Of a stretch of 64,000 nucleotides of DNA, positions 24,304 to 34,083 are shown one piece after another (position 1 is the stretch's first letter; every line of letters begins with the position of its first letter). Below the pieces are notes generated by a model, which saw only the letters and a program-made list of their open reading frames with translations, had not been told where the DNA came from and ran no database searches. A program made the translations under genes and the position numbers. Source of the DNA: Sulfopaludibacter sp035606355 (GTDB lineage Bacteria > Acidobacteriota > Terriglobia > Bryobacterales > Bryobacteraceae); the NCBI GenBank assembly GCA_035606355.1, contig DATNFO010000043.1, positions 62,001 through 126,000 of the forward strand. Direction: 5' to 3'.

Positions 24304-26873
24304 TTGGCATCTCTCCAGTTGGGGCCAGTTCCTATATCGACCAATAGCGGGACCTTCAACTGCATTACGCCTTCCATCTCTTTCTTGACCAGCGCCGACA
24401 CCGGCTGCACTTCTTCGGGCGGGCACTCGAAGACGAGCTCGTCATGCACCTGTAGAAGCATCTCCGTCCGGAAGTCGCCGTTGCGTAGAGCGGCGTCAAT
24501 GCGGACCATCGCGAGCTTGATGAGGTCCGCCGCGGTGCCTTGCAGCGGCGAATTGACCGCCGTTCGTTCCGCAAAGCCGCGCGCATTCGCATTGCGGCTG
24601 TTGATGTCCGGAATCGGCCGCTCGCGCCCGAAGAGCGTTTTCGTCACGCCGGCTTGGCGGACCTCGGCGATGGTCGCGTCGATGAACTTCCTGACGCCGG
24701 AATAACGCGCGAAATAGTTCCTGATGTACTGCTCGGCTTCGGATCGCGGAATACCCAATTGCTGCGCCAGGCCGAATCCGCTGATGCCGTACACGATCCC
24801 GAAATTCACGGCCTTCGCGCTGCGGCGCGCGTCCGGCGTCACCATCAGCGGCGGAACGCCCATCACCTCGGCGGCCGTGCGTGTGTGGATGTCTTCGCCT
24901 TCGCGGAAGGCGGTCACGAGCAGTTCGTCGCCGGACATGTGGGCCAGCAGCCGGAGTTCGATCTGCGAGTAGTCCGCGACCATGAGCGTCCAACCCTCCC
25001 GCGGCACGAACGCGGCGCGGATCTCGCGGCCAAGAGCGGTACGAATCGGAATATTTTGCAGGTTGGGATTCGAACTTGATAGCCGCCCGGTTGCAGCGCC
25101 GGTCTGATTGAAGCTCGTGTGCAGCCGCCTGCTGAACGGGTCGAGTAGCGCGGGCAGCGCATCCACGTAGGTCCCCTTCAATTTGGTGAGCTGCCGGTAC
25201 TCCAGCACTTTGCGCACAATCTCGTGCTCCCCGGCGAGTTCGTCGAGAACGTCGGCGGCGGTGGAAATGGTCTTGCCCTTGCCATACTTCACGGGCGCGG
25301 GCAGCTTGAGATCCTCAAACAGGACGCGGCCCAGTTGCTGCGGCGAACTGATATTGAACGGCTTTCCCGCAAGGGCGTGAATCTCGCCGGTGAGCCGCGA
25401 GATCTCCGTTTCCATGAGATCCGAAAGGCGCTTCAGCTCGACGGGATCGATGCGGATGCCGGTGCGTTCCATACGCGCCAGGACTCGCGCGAGCGGGAGC
25501 TCGATGGTTTCGTAAAGCTCGCACAGACCGCGACTCTCCACCGCCGGAGCAAGCTGACTCCACACCTCCAGCATGATGTCCGCGTGCTGCTCGGGCGCCG
25601 GACCAAGCTTCAGATCCAGACGCCGCCGCGCCTGCTCATCCAGCGGACAACCCGAAGGGTCCGCATCCAGCAGAAACGCATAGAGCATGATGTCGTGATC
25701 GAAGCCGCGCGCCGGTATGTTCATGCGGTCGAGCGTCAGGATCGCCGACTTCACGTCGCAGGTAATCTTCTTGAGCGACTCCGATTCCAGATACGGCTTG
25801 AGCGCGTCGAGATTCTCGTTGGTGACCGCGCGCGCTTGCCCCGGCTGCCAGGAAAGTCCGACAGTGTCCAGCGCGAACTCGCCCTCGGCGGACTTTGAAA
25901 TCGCGACCGCCACCGGCGTACCTTCGGGAATCGCGGCCATCCAGGTCTGCAATTCGACGGCGCTCTCAATCACACCATAGTCGCGCACCCGCACATCTTC
26001 GCCCGGGCCGAGTTCCTTCAACAGCGAATGGAATTCCAGCTCCTTGTAAACGGCCTTCAGCGCGGCGGCATCGAACTCTCGCGCTTTCACATCTTCGAGC
26101 TCAAATTCGATCGGCACGTTCGTCGCGATCTCGGCCAGCCGGCGGCTCATGCGAATGCGCTCGACATTGTTCTGCAGGCTCTCGCGATGCATCTTGCGCT
26201 CAACCTCAGCGGCGCGCTCCAGCAGCGCCTCCAGCCTGTCGAATTTCGCGAGCAGCGTCTGTGCGCCCTTTTCGCCGATTCCCGGCGCGCCCGGAATGTT
26301 GTCGATCGCGTCGCCCATCAGCGCGAGCAGATCGACAACCTGATCGGGTCGAACGCCCATGAACTTTTTGACGTCGTCGGGCTTGTACCAGGCGTCGTCC
26401 TTGGCGGGATTCAGCATGGACACGCGGTCGGTGACCAGTTGCAGCATGTCTTTATCGCTGGAGACGATCACGACCTCGCATCCGCCGGTCTCGGCACGCC
26501 GCGCGATGGTGCCGATCACGTCGTCCGCCTCGAAGCCGGGGTACTCCAGAATGGGGATGCGCATGGCTTCCAGCACGCGCCGGACGTACGGAATCTGGTC
26601 GTAAAGGTCGGGCGGCATTTCCGCGCGATTGGCCTTGTACTCGGCGAACTCCTGAACGCGATGCGTGGGCTCGCCGCTTTCAAACACGGCCGCGATGTAC
26701 TCCGGGCCGAACTGCTTCGTCAACTTGCGAAGCATGTTGTTGAAGATGTAGACCGCTTCGGTGGAAAACCCGGTGCTGGTGCGCATCGGCGGAGCGCTGG
26801 ACCTCGCCCGGGCATGATATGCGCGAAAAATGAACCCGAAGGCGTCAATCAGGAATAACTTTTTGTGGGGCAC
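24300..26873 (-). CDS. polA: DNA polymerase I
   Basis: An 857-residue family A polymerase for Okazaki-fragment processing and repair. The GTG at 26873 is chosen because GGAGAG lies a few bases upstream and the product then starts PHKKLFLIDAFGFIFRAYHA, the family start. The 5'-nuclease domain (1-290) has DADD-type acidic residues (PGFEADDVIG, SSDKDML, GDAIDNIPGAPGIGEK). The polymerase domain (about 460-857) has motif A VADYSQIELR, the O-helix RRSAKAVNFGIVYG and motif C LQVHDELVFE. The middle domain lacks the DxE of the proofreading site (EFALDTVGLSW at the expected place), so 3'-5' exonuclease activity is probably lost. Confidence 0.95.
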   Translation of the reverse strand: MPHKKLFLIDAFGFIFRAYHARARSSAPPMRTSTGFSTEAVYIFNNMLRKLTKQFGPEYIAAVFESGEPTHRVQEFAEYKANRAEMPPDLYDQIPYVRRVLEAMRIPILEYPGFEADDVIGTIARRAETGGCEVVIVSSDKDMLQLVTDRVSMLNPAKDDAWYKPDDVKKFMGVRPDQVVDLLALMGDAIDNIPGAPGIGEKGAQTLLAKFDRLEALLERAAEVERKMHRESLQNNVERIRMSRRLAEIATNVPIEFELEDVKAREFDAAALKAVYKELEFHSLLKELGPGEDVRVRDYGVIESAVELQTWMAAIPEGTPVAVAISKSAEGEFALDTVGLSWQPGQARAVTNENLDALKPYLESESLKKITCDVKSAILTLDRMNIPARGFDHDIMLYAFLLDADPSGCPLDEQARRRLDLKLGPAPEQHADIMLEVWSQLAPAVESRGLCELYETIELPLARVLARMERTGIRIDPVELKRLSDLMETEISRLTGEIHALAGKPFNISSPQQLGRVLFEDLKLPAPVKYGKGKTISTAADVLDELAGEHEIVRKVLEYRQLTKLKGTYVDALPALLDPFSRRLHTSFNQTGAATGRLSSSNPNLQNIPIRTALGREIRAAFVPREGWTLMVADYSQIELRLLAHMSGDELLVTAFREGEDIHTRTAAEVMGVPPLMVTPDARRSAKAVNFGIVYGISGFGLAQQLGIPRSEAEQYIRNYFARYSGVRKFIDATIAEVRQAGVTKTLFGRERPIPDINSRNANARGFAERTAVNSPLQGTAADLIKLAMVRIDAALRNGDFRTEMLLQVHDELVFECPPEEVQPVSALVKKEMEGVMQLKVPLLVDIGTGPNWRDAK

Positions 26874-27047
26874 TATCGCTCTCCATCCTATCTTGGGGCC
26901 ACATGCTGCTGCAATCCCGCCACACTGTGCCAGCAAACCGTTGCAAATGCGCAACACTGTGTAAAACTAAAATCCTTTTGAATCAAAAACTTGACCAGAA
27001 AGCATCGAAGCTGCACTAAACTGGAGAAGTATGCGCGGAGCAGCCAT

Positions 27048-27935
27048 TTGAGATTCGAGACTACGCTTCGGCGTCCCGTGTCGGCAACCGGCGTGGGGTT
27101 GCATTCCGGCGTTCCGGTCAGCATACATATCCTTCCCGCTCCTGTCGCGACGGGCATCGTTTTCCATCGCACGGACCTCGACAATTTCGCGATCCCCGCG
27201 AGCTGGCGGCACGTCGCGCGCGTCAGCTACGCCACCAGCCTCATGCGCCAGGGCGTGCTGATCTCCACCACCGAGCATCTGCTGAGCAGCCTCTACTCCA
27301 TGGGCATCGACAACGCGATCGTGGAGATCGACAATCTAGAGGTTCCCATATTGGACGGCTCCGGGATGCCATTTGTCCGGCTGATCGAACATGCGGGCAT
27401 CCGGCAATACCGTCGAAAACGGCGATATCTCCGCATCCGGCGGCCCGTTTCCGTGGAAGATAAGGGCAAGCGCATCAGCATTCTGCCGGCTGAGAGTTTC
27501 CGCCTCACCTGCGACACGGATTACCCGGCGCCTGTCGGGCGGCAATCGCTCGAAATGGAAGTGACTCCGGAGCGTTACGCCGCCGAAGTCGCGTTCGCGC
27601 GCACCTTCGGCTGGGATCGCGATCTGGACCAGATGCGCAACATGGGCCTGATTCGAGGGGCATCGCTCGAAAACGCGGTCTGCTTCACCGAAACAGGTCC
27701 ACTGAACCCCAAAGGCTTGCGCGCGCCCGACGAGTGCTGCCGCCACAAAGCGCTGGACCTCATCGGCGACCTCGCGCTTCTCGGCCGTCCGCTCCTCGGC
27801 CACGTGATCGCCGAGCGCGCGGGCCACGCCATGCATGCAGCCCTGGTCAAAACGATTATGAGCGATCCATCGCTCTACGAGATCATTACCTTCGACCAGT
27901 TGGCGTCGCGCGTGACTCAGGCCCTGGTATCCTGA
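27048..27935 (+). CDS. lpxC: UDP-3-O-acyl-N-acetylglucosamine deacetylase
   Basis: A 295-residue zinc deacetylase that makes the committed step of lipid A synthesis. Zinc ligands and catalytic residues fit the family: His77 in ISTTEHLLSS, His233 and Asp237 in RHKALDLIGDL, and His260 in RAGHAMHAALV; the substrate motif ATGVGLHSG is at 13-21 and LDGSGMPFV at 102-110. The TTG at 27048, with CGGAG seven bases upstream, gives the normal N-terminus, while the frame also extends to a TTG at 26991. A TonB receptor gene begins three bases after its stop. The enzyme indicates an outer membrane containing lipid A. Confidence 0.93.
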   Translation: MRFETTLRRPVSATGVGLHSGVPVSIHILPAPVATGIVFHRTDLDNFAIPASWRHVARVSYATSLMRQGVLISTTEHLLSSLYSMGIDNAIVEIDNLEVPILDGSGMPFVRLIEHAGIRQYRRKRRYLRIRRPVSVEDKGKRISILPAESFRLTCDTDYPAPVGRQSLEMEVTPERYAAEVAFARTFGWDRDLDQMRNMGLIRGASLENAVCFTETGPLNPKGLRAPDECCRHKALDLIGDLALLGRPLLGHVIAERAGHAMHAALVKTIMSDPSLYEIITFDQLASRVTQALVS

Positions 27936-27938
27936 TTT

Positions 27939-29717
27939 TTGCGTCCGCTTATTCTGTTCCTCCTGCCGCTTTTTTCTCTTTTCGCCCAAACTGCGTCGCA
28001 ACACGAGACGGTTGTCGTCACTGGCACCTATGAACCGCTGTCCATCGACGAGATCGATCGCGCCCTGACTCTTCTGCCGGTCCGCTCCAACAGCCTGCTG
28101 CTCGGCACTCTCGTCGACGCGCTGCGACTCGACCCCTCGCTCGACTTGCAGTCGCGCGGCGCCGATGGCATTCAGACGGACCTTTCGATCCGCGGCTCGG
28201 GCTTCGAGCAGACGCTGGTGCTGCTGAACGGCCAGCGCATGAACGATGTACAGTCCGGTCATCATGACATGGATATTCCAGTGCCCCTCGATGCCGTGAC
28301 GCGCGTCGAAGTGCTGCGCGGCTCCGGTTCCACGATGTACGGCTCGGACGCAGCGGGCGGCGTGATCAACATCATCACCGCCCCTCCCGAGGGCCTGGAA
28401 TTTCGTCTCAAAACAGCTATCGGCAATTTCGGAACGAATCAGGAGAGTGGGTCCATTTCCGATACGTTCGGGCGCATCAGCGAGCAACTCACGTTCGCGC
28501 GCGATTTTTCAACCGGATTCATGCCGGATCGCGATTATCGCAACCTGCAACTTGCCTCCGGCACGCAGCTGCTGAGCGGCTGGGGCGTCACCAGCGTCAC
28601 CCTGGCGTATATGGACCATCCGTTCGGCGCGAATCAGTTCTACGGCGCGTATCCATCCTGGGAGGATACGAAGACGTGGTGGGCCGGCGTGCAGCAGGCG
28701 TTCGGCAAGAAAACGACGGCCAGTTTCGCCTATCGCCGGCACAGCGACCTGTTCGTGCTCTTCCGCGACTCGCCGGAAATCTACACGAACCATCACGCCG
28801 ACGAAACGGTTCAGGCGGCCGTGCGGCGGACGGAAACGCTGGCGCCTTCCGTCTCGCTCTTCTACGGCGTGGACGCGCTGCATGAATCCATCGTCAGCAA
28901 CAATCTCGGCAACCATGCGCGCAGCCGGGCGGCGGCATATGTCGCCATCGACTTCCGCGCGTTGAAGCGCTTTTCGCTCAGCATTTCCGGACGCGAGGAA
29001 ATTTATCACAGCTTCGCCGGCACGTTTAGCCCGACGGTCGCAGGCGGGGCGTGGATTACCGGCAAGCTGAAGCTACGGGCCAGCGCCAGCCGGGCCTTTC
29101 GCATTCCCACGTACACGGATCTCTACTACCAGGACCCGGCGAACGAGGGTAACCCGAACCTGCGTCCGGAGCGCGCATGGACTTACGAGGCAGACCTCGA
29201 CTGGCGCCCCGCGCCGCGCGTGCGCGCCGATGTCACCATCTTCGAGCGGCGCGAGCGCGACGATATCGATTACTTCCGCACCAGCCCGACCGCGCTATGG
29301 CAGGCCCTGAACATCGATTCGCTGAACTTCACGGGCGTGGAGAGCGGCATCGGAGTCAATCTCCGGCACGGCGGCACAGTGGACCTGCGATACACGTGGC
29401 TGCTCGGAAGCCAGAACACGATCCCGCTCGGCGAAACGAAGTATTCGTTCAACTACCCCACCGATTCCGGCGTAATCGCCTGGCAGGCATCGCTCATGCA
29501 GCATTTCTTGGTGCGATCGCGCGTCGGCGTCCTCAACCGGCGAGCGCGCGACCCGTACGCGCTCTGGGACTTTTCGGCAGCGTGGGACAAGGGCTCGATT
29601 CATCCCTTCGTCAGGCTGGCGAACATCACAGCGACGCGCTATGAAGAGATTCAAGGCGTCGCGATGCCGGGCCGCACGGTAGTTGGAGGAGTTGAGTTCC
29701 TCGTGCACGCCCACTGA
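27939..29717 (+). CDS. TonB-dependent outer-membrane receptor (BtuB/CirA-like)
   Basis: A 592-residue outer-membrane protein with a signal peptide (RPLILFLLPLFSLFA) from a TTG start. The TonB box-like stretch ETVVVTGT is near residue 23-30. The plug domain (about 40-150) holds RGSGFEQTLVLLNGQRMND, VEVLRGSGSTMYGSDAAGGVINI in parts, both typical. The rest is a beta-barrel with many aromatic strand ends and the closing strands of the barrel, ending VVGGVEFLVHAH. It would import a scarce compound such as a siderophore, cobalamin or sugar, energised by TonB. It is probably cotranscribed with lpxC. The ligand is unknown. Confidence 0.88.
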   Translation: MRPLILFLLPLFSLFAQTASQHETVVVTGTYEPLSIDEIDRALTLLPVRSNSLLLGTLVDALRLDPSLDLQSRGADGIQTDLSIRGSGFEQTLVLLNGQRMNDVQSGHHDMDIPVPLDAVTRVEVLRGSGSTMYGSDAAGGVINIITAPPEGLEFRLKTAIGNFGTNQESGSISDTFGRISEQLTFARDFSTGFMPDRDYRNLQLASGTQLLSGWGVTSVTLAYMDHPFGANQFYGAYPSWEDTKTWWAGVQQAFGKKTTASFAYRRHSDLFVLFRDSPEIYTNHHADETVQAAVRRTETLAPSVSLFYGVDALHESIVSNNLGNHARSRAAAYVAIDFRALKRFSLSISGREEIYHSFAGTFSPTVAGGAWITGKLKLRASASRAFRIPTYTDLYYQDPANEGNPNLRPERAWTYEADLDWRPAPRVRADVTIFERRERDDIDYFRTSPTALWQALNIDSLNFTGVESGIGVNLRHGGTVDLRYTWLLGSQNTIPLGETKYSFNYPTDSGVIAWQASLMQHFLVRSRVGVLNRRARDPYALWDFSAAWDKGSIHPFVRLANITATRYEEIQGVAMPGRTVVGGVEFLVHAH

Positions 29718-29721
29718 GTTT

Positions 29722-30933
29722 TCACCGGCCCGGCAGCGCACTGCTGGCACTGTCTTCACCGAGTAAGCGTTCGATGAGTGCCGTCACTTCCTCGCGCATC
29801 TGTTCGTGGAATTCGCCGCTCGCTTTCCCCGCGAAGCCCGCGTGCACTGCGCGGACGCGGCCGTCGCGGCCCAGGAAAAACGTGGTTGGCCATGCGTTCA
29901 GGTTGACCGCTTGGGGCAATTTGGCCGAGAGCTCCGACGGAGTGCCCGCCAGCAACACGGGATATGTGATTCCGTACTTGCGGATGAAGGCGCGGAGCCG
30001 CTCGGGATTCTGCAGTTGATCTGCCTCCTCGAAATCGAGGGCCACAATCTCCAGCCCGCGGGCGTGATATTTCCGGTAAAGCTCCACCAGGAACGGAGCT
30101 TCATCGTGGCAATTCGGGCACCAGCTTCCGCCGATGGCCAGAACCACCACCTTGCCTCGAAAGCGCGCATCCTGGTCCGTGACCGCAACGCCATTCAGGT
30201 CCGTGCCGGCGAAGTGCAGGGGCGCCGCCGGGTCCTTCACGGACGTATGGCGCGAGGGGTCCGCGGGCAAGGGCAGCCCCTTCTCACGCGCTTCGGTTGC
30301 GCGCACCGCCGTCAAACGTTCGCGGCCGTTCTGCACTACCGTCAACGTGCCGTCCTTTTCGGGAATCACCTCCAGCACCGCCGGACGTGCGCCATCGAAG
30401 TGGCTCAGCACGAACTTGCCGTCGTGGTAGACGCCTTCCAGCGTGCCGGTGTCGCCGTCGACGCGTAAAATGGCTGCCGATACGGCGGCGCCGGATTGCC
30501 GCACGATGAAGCGCCACGCCCCCTCGCCCTTCGAGCTCTTGACGCCGACTTCCCACAATCCCGCGATCGAAGGCGCCGCTTCGGGAGCCGCGGCGGGCCG
30601 AACGAAGGGCTTCGCTTCGAACGGAACTGCCCGCCCGGCGCGCACGTATTGCCCCGTCAGGATGCCATCGGCGAGATTTGCCGTGAGCGTCGCGGCGTAA
30701 TAATCGAAGCGGAGCTCGAGCTTCCCTTCGGAAAAGCGGCCGGAGGTGGAAGTGACCTTCTCATCGCCGTTAAAGAAAGATCCCTGCGCCGCGCCCGAAG
30801 GTTCAGCCGAGAATTCCATACGGAAGGGAATGCGAAGCCCGCCGCTGACGATCGAAGCATCCCAGAGCCCGGTGAGAGGTTGGGCGAGGGCGGCCGCGGC
30901 CGCAAGAAACAGCGAAAAGAGGAATCGTGTCAT
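29722..30933 (-). CDS. Exported TlpA-type thioredoxin-like protein
   Basis: A 403-residue periplasmic protein. The signal peptide is TRFLFSLFLAAAAALA. Residues about 20-235 contain two similar beta-rich segments beginning LTGLWDASIV and IAGLWEVGV, a layout found in soil bacterial TlpA homologues. The C-terminal domain (about 245-385) is thioredoxin-like, with VVVLAIGGSWCPNCHDEAPFLVEL holding the redox CPNC centre and the cis-Pro in NAWPTTFFLGRDG. It would reduce or oxidise disulfides, perhaps during cytochrome or outer-membrane protein maturation. It converges with the receptor gene, only four bases apart. Confidence 0.85.
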   Translation of the reverse strand: MTRFLFSLFLAAAAALAQPLTGLWDASIVSGGLRIPFRMEFSAEPSGAAQGSFFNGDEKVTSTSGRFSEGKLELRFDYYAATLTANLADGILTGQYVRAGRAVPFEAKPFVRPAAAPEAAPSIAGLWEVGVKSSKGEGAWRFIVRQSGAAVSAAILRVDGDTGTLEGVYHDGKFVLSHFDGARPAVLEVIPEKDGTLTVVQNGRERLTAVRATEAREKGLPLPADPSRHTSVKDPAAPLHFAGTDLNGVAVTDQDARFRGKVVVLAIGGSWCPNCHDEAPFLVELYRKYHARGLEIVALDFEEADQLQNPERLRAFIRKYGITYPVLLAGTPSELSAKLPQAVNLNAWPTTFFLGRDGRVRAVHAGFAGKASGEFHEQMREEVTALIERLLGEDSASSALPGR

Positions 30934-31025
30934 TCTCTATCAAATATAGGATATTACGGTTATGGTACGGTAACTAGCCGTGCCACTATGGTACGCGCTC
31001 CTCCAACCTGAGCAGAATACAGCAT

Positions 31026-31277
31026 ATGCTCGGGCCTGCTCTATTCTTCCTGGTAATCATTCTGATTGCGCCGTCGAGTCGGGCACTGATCGGCGTCTGG
31101 ATCGCGGATGCGGGAAAGTGGATGGCCTCCTGGGCGCCGTTTTCCTATATCCTGCTGATGCTTCTCGTCGTTGCGCCGTTCGTGTCGCTGCTGATTCTGC
31201 ATCGCTGGCCGAAGATCCCCGAACCGGAGGATCCACTGGCCAAATACAAGAATGGCGAAGACGTAATATACGATTAG
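31026..31277 (+). CDS. Small two-helix membrane protein
   Basis: An 83-residue protein with membrane segments at about 4-22 (ALFFLVIILIAPSSRALIG) and 38-58 (FSYILLMLLVVAPFVSLLIL) and a charged tail PKIPEPEDPLAKYKNGEDVIYD. I do not recognise a family. Its composition and third-position usage agree with a real gene. It ends five bases before the convergent nuoM stop. Confidence 0.55.
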   Translation: MLGPALFFLVIILIAPSSRALIGVWIADAGKWMASWAPFSYILLMLLVVAPFVSLLILHRWPKIPEPEDPLAKYKNGEDVIYD

Positions 31278-31282
31278 CTGTT

Positions 31283-32827
31283 CTAGCGAACCTGCGCGAC
31301 GGACCCGTTCACTTCCAGCGGATTCGGGAGATGGTGCGAAGCGTAGTACCCGGGCTGCACCCGCTCCACGATCTGCGCCACGGAACGATCGAGCACACGG
31401 AAATACGGCTGCGGGCTCAGACCGATCCAGAACGCCCAGACCACGAGCGGCGCGAACACGGCAATCTCGCGCCACGAAAGATCGCGCAGGCCCCGGTTCT
31501 TTTCTCCGACGTCGCCCAACATGGTCCGCTGGAACAGCCAGAGCAGATACGCGGCCCCGAGCGCGATGCCTACCGCACCCCAGAACGCCCAGACCTTCGA
31601 CATCTGATAGGCGCCGCCGAGGATGGTAATTTCGCCGATGAAGCCGTTCAGCGGCGGCATCCCCATCGAACTCAGCGCCGCCAGTCCGAAGATCAGGGTG
31701 AAGATCGGCATCACCTTGAGCAGGCCGCCGTATTCGGCGATCTCGCGCGTGTGGCGCCGCTCGTACACCACGCCGACGATGAGGAAGAGCATGCCGGTGG
31801 AGATTCCATGGTTAATCTGCTGCAGGATCGATCCGGAAATCCCCGCCGGATTCAGCGCGAAAATTCCCAGCGTGCAGAAGCCCAAGTGGCTGACGGAGGA
31901 ATAGGCCACCAGTTTCTTCCAATCCTTCTGCATCAGACTCGCCAGAGCGCCGTAAACAATGCCGATGAGCGACAGCACCGCCACGATTCCCACCACCTTC
32001 GGATCTTTGGCCGAATCCGGCAGCAGCGGCAGTGAGAAGCGCAGGAACCCGTACGTTCCCATCTTCAAGAGAACACTGGCCAGCACCACGCTGCCCGCGG
32101 TTGGCGCTTCCACGTGCGCATCCGGCAGCCAGGTGTGGAACGGCCACATCGGCACCTTCACCGCGAAGCCCAGGAAGAACGCCCAGAATATCCACCACTG
32201 CGCGTTGCTCGAAAGATGCGTCTGCATCAGGTCCGCAATGTCGAAGCTGTACACGTTCAACTGCTGCCAGTGCTGGTAATACAGCATGAGGATGCCGAGC
32301 AGCATGAGCACGCTGCCGATCATGGTGTAAATCATGAACTTGATGGAAGCGTAGCCGCGCCGTGGACCGCCCCAGATGGCGATGATGAAGTACATCGGCA
32401 CCAGCACGGTCTCCCAGAAGACGAAAAACAGCAGAAAATCGAGCGACATGAAAACGCCGAGCATGCCGGTCTGCAGCAACAGGAAGAACCCGTAATACTC
32501 CTTCAGGCGCGATGAAATGGAGTTCCAACTGGAGAGGATTGCGATGAATCCGATCACCGTGGTCAGCATGACCAGCAGCAGACCCAGGCCATCGATGCCG
32601 ATATGGTAACTGGCGCCGATGGAAGGGATCCACGCAGCTTTTTCGACGAACTGATAGTCCTTCGTAGGGTCGAACTTGAAAACCAACGGTAGAGAGACCA
32701 GGAACCCCGCAAACGCAGCCACGTTCGCCCAGAGTTTGACAGCCCGTTCATTCGACGACGGAATGAACGCCAGTACAAGCAACCCAAGCAAAGGCGTGAA
32801 CAGGACAATTGAGAGGATATGGTCCAT
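31283..32827 (-). CDS. nuoM: NADH-quinone oxidoreductase subunit M, proton-pumping
   Basis: A 514-residue membrane protein with about 14 helices. The proton-path residues of NuoM are present: Glu in FVFWETVLVPMYF, Lys in GFAVKVPMWPFHTWLPDAHVEAP and Lys in QKDWKKLVAYSSVSHLGF, plus the family motif NGFIGEITIL (partly quoted). It would pump protons as part of complex I at the inner membrane. Neither nuoL nor nuoN is next to it, although the three are normally adjacent; the flanking genes run the other way. It could be a second copy or part of an Mrp-like or group 4 hydrogenase system, but the sequence is of the plain NuoM type. Confidence 0.9.
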   Translation of the reverse strand: MDHILSIVLFTPLLGLLVLAFIPSSNERAVKLWANVAAFAGFLVSLPLVFKFDPTKDYQFVEKAAWIPSIGASYHIGIDGLGLLLVMLTTVIGFIAILSSWNSISSRLKEYYGFFLLLQTGMLGVFMSLDFLLFFVFWETVLVPMYFIIAIWGGPRRGYASIKFMIYTMIGSVLMLLGILMLYYQHWQQLNVYSFDIADLMQTHLSSNAQWWIFWAFFLGFAVKVPMWPFHTWLPDAHVEAPTAGSVVLASVLLKMGTYGFLRFSLPLLPDSAKDPKVVGIVAVLSLIGIVYGALASLMQKDWKKLVAYSSVSHLGFCTLGIFALNPAGISGSILQQINHGISTGMLFLIVGVVYERRHTREIAEYGGLLKVMPIFTLIFGLAALSSMGMPPLNGFIGEITILGGAYQMSKVWAFWGAVGIALGAAYLLWLFQRTMLGDVGEKNRGLRDLSWREIAVFAPLVVWAFWIGLSPQPYFRVLDRSVAQIVERVQPGYYASHHLPNPLEVNGSVAQVR

Positions 32828-32894
32828 ATATCGGAACCTGTCGATTAAGGCAACATAGTATCATCTGTCACACAGGGCCGGGAACCGAAAAAAG

Positions 32895-34082
32895 ATGACA
32901 AAGACCGATTCTATTGCCAAATTGCGCGCCTGGTGGAGTAACAAACAAGGGCTGGACGGGCGTTTGCAAGGCGCCTTGCCCGCCGCCGTGCTCGCCGCCA
33001 GCGGATGGGCCCGTGGGCTAGGTGGCGTTTCGCCCTACCTCGCGCTCTATGCGCGCGCCGGAATCTCCCGCGAGGCGGCGGACGCGGCAGTGAACTCTCT
33101 CGAGATCCACGAGTTGCCGGCCGCCCGGAACTGCACTTACGTAGTGCCGTCGGCCGATTACGCGGTCGCCCTCAAAGCGGGCGCAGGCTTCTCGACCGAC
33201 GTGAGAACCGTGGGAAAACTCGGCGTTCCCGAACGGGGAATCGAGCAACTCTGTGCCAAAGTCGAAGCGGCCCTGGCCAAAGGTCCGCTGGAGCCCGACA
33301 CCATTCGCGATGCCGTAGGCCCGGCTGTTCGCAATCTCGGCGAAGAGGGTAAGAAGAAGGGCGTCACCACCACGCTGCCCGTCGCTCTCGGCGTGCTGCA
33401 AACGGAAGGGCGCATTCGCCGCATTTCACTGAACGGCCGATTTGATCAGCAACGCTACAAATATGCGCTGTGGAAGCCGGGGCCGCTCGCCCGCACGAAT
33501 CTCACCGCCGAACAGACCGCTATCGAATTGGCGCGGCGGTTCTTTCGCTGGACCGGTCCCGCGACGCTTTTCGATTTTCAGACGTTTTCCGGCTGGAGCC
33601 AGAAGGTCGCAAAGGCGGCGATCGAGCCGCTGAAACTCGTGTCCCTCGAAGGTGACCTGCTCCTGCTTCCGGAAGACTGCGACGCGTTTGCCGAGTTTCA
33701 GCCGCCGAAAACGGCCGATTACCGGCTGGTTTCCGGCATCGATGGCATTCGCACGCTGCGGTCCGGCGCGCCGTCCATCGTTGACGACGGCGACCAAAAA
33801 CGCATCGCCGCGCTCGATCTCAAAGGATACGGGCCCAGCGAATTGATCGGGCACATGATTGTCGATCGGGGACGAATGGTTGGCATTTGGGAATTCAACC
33901 CGGAGACGGAATCGATCGTTTACGTGCCGTTCATCGCCCGGAATAAAGACCTGGAAAAAGCTGTTGCGCGCACGGAGCAGTTTATTCGCGAGCAACTCGG
34001 CGACGCGCGTTCGTTCAGCCTGGACAGCATCAAAAGCCGAGCCCCACGCCTCGCCGCGCTGAGCAAGGCGGCGGGAAAGTAG
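32895..34082 (+). CDS. Winged-helix DNA-binding protein (HTH_42 / AlkZ-like)
   Basis: A 395-residue protein that fits the HTH_42 superfamily (YcaQ/AlkZ DNA glycosylases and relatives). The N-terminal segment SIAKLRAWWSNKQGLDG, the SPYLALYARAGISREAAD region and the central AGRxFFRWTGPATLFDFQTFSGWSQ-like helices agree with that family, as do WEFNPETESIVYVPF and the basic C-terminal helix. The catalytic QxQ/QxD motif of AlkZ cannot be seen, so a glycosylase role is uncertain. The gene starts 67 bases from the divergent nuoM and ends one base before a convergent gene. Confidence 0.6.
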   Translation: MTKTDSIAKLRAWWSNKQGLDGRLQGALPAAVLAASGWARGLGGVSPYLALYARAGISREAADAAVNSLEIHELPAARNCTYVVPSADYAVALKAGAGFSTDVRTVGKLGVPERGIEQLCAKVEAALAKGPLEPDTIRDAVGPAVRNLGEEGKKKGVTTTLPVALGVLQTEGRIRRISLNGRFDQQRYKYALWKPGPLARTNLTAEQTAIELARRFFRWTGPATLFDFQTFSGWSQKVAKAAIEPLKLVSLEGDLLLLPEDCDAFAEFQPPKTADYRLVSGIDGIRTLRSGAPSIVDDGDQKRIAALDLKGYGPSELIGHMIVDRGRMVGIWEFNPETESIVYVPFIARNKDLEKAVARTEQFIREQLGDARSFSLDSIKSRAPRLAALSKAAGK

Positions 34083-34083
34083 C

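Noticed and set aside
27336..28487. 383-codon minus-strand frame
   Set aside because: Antisense across the lpxC/TonB receptor junction, no motif.
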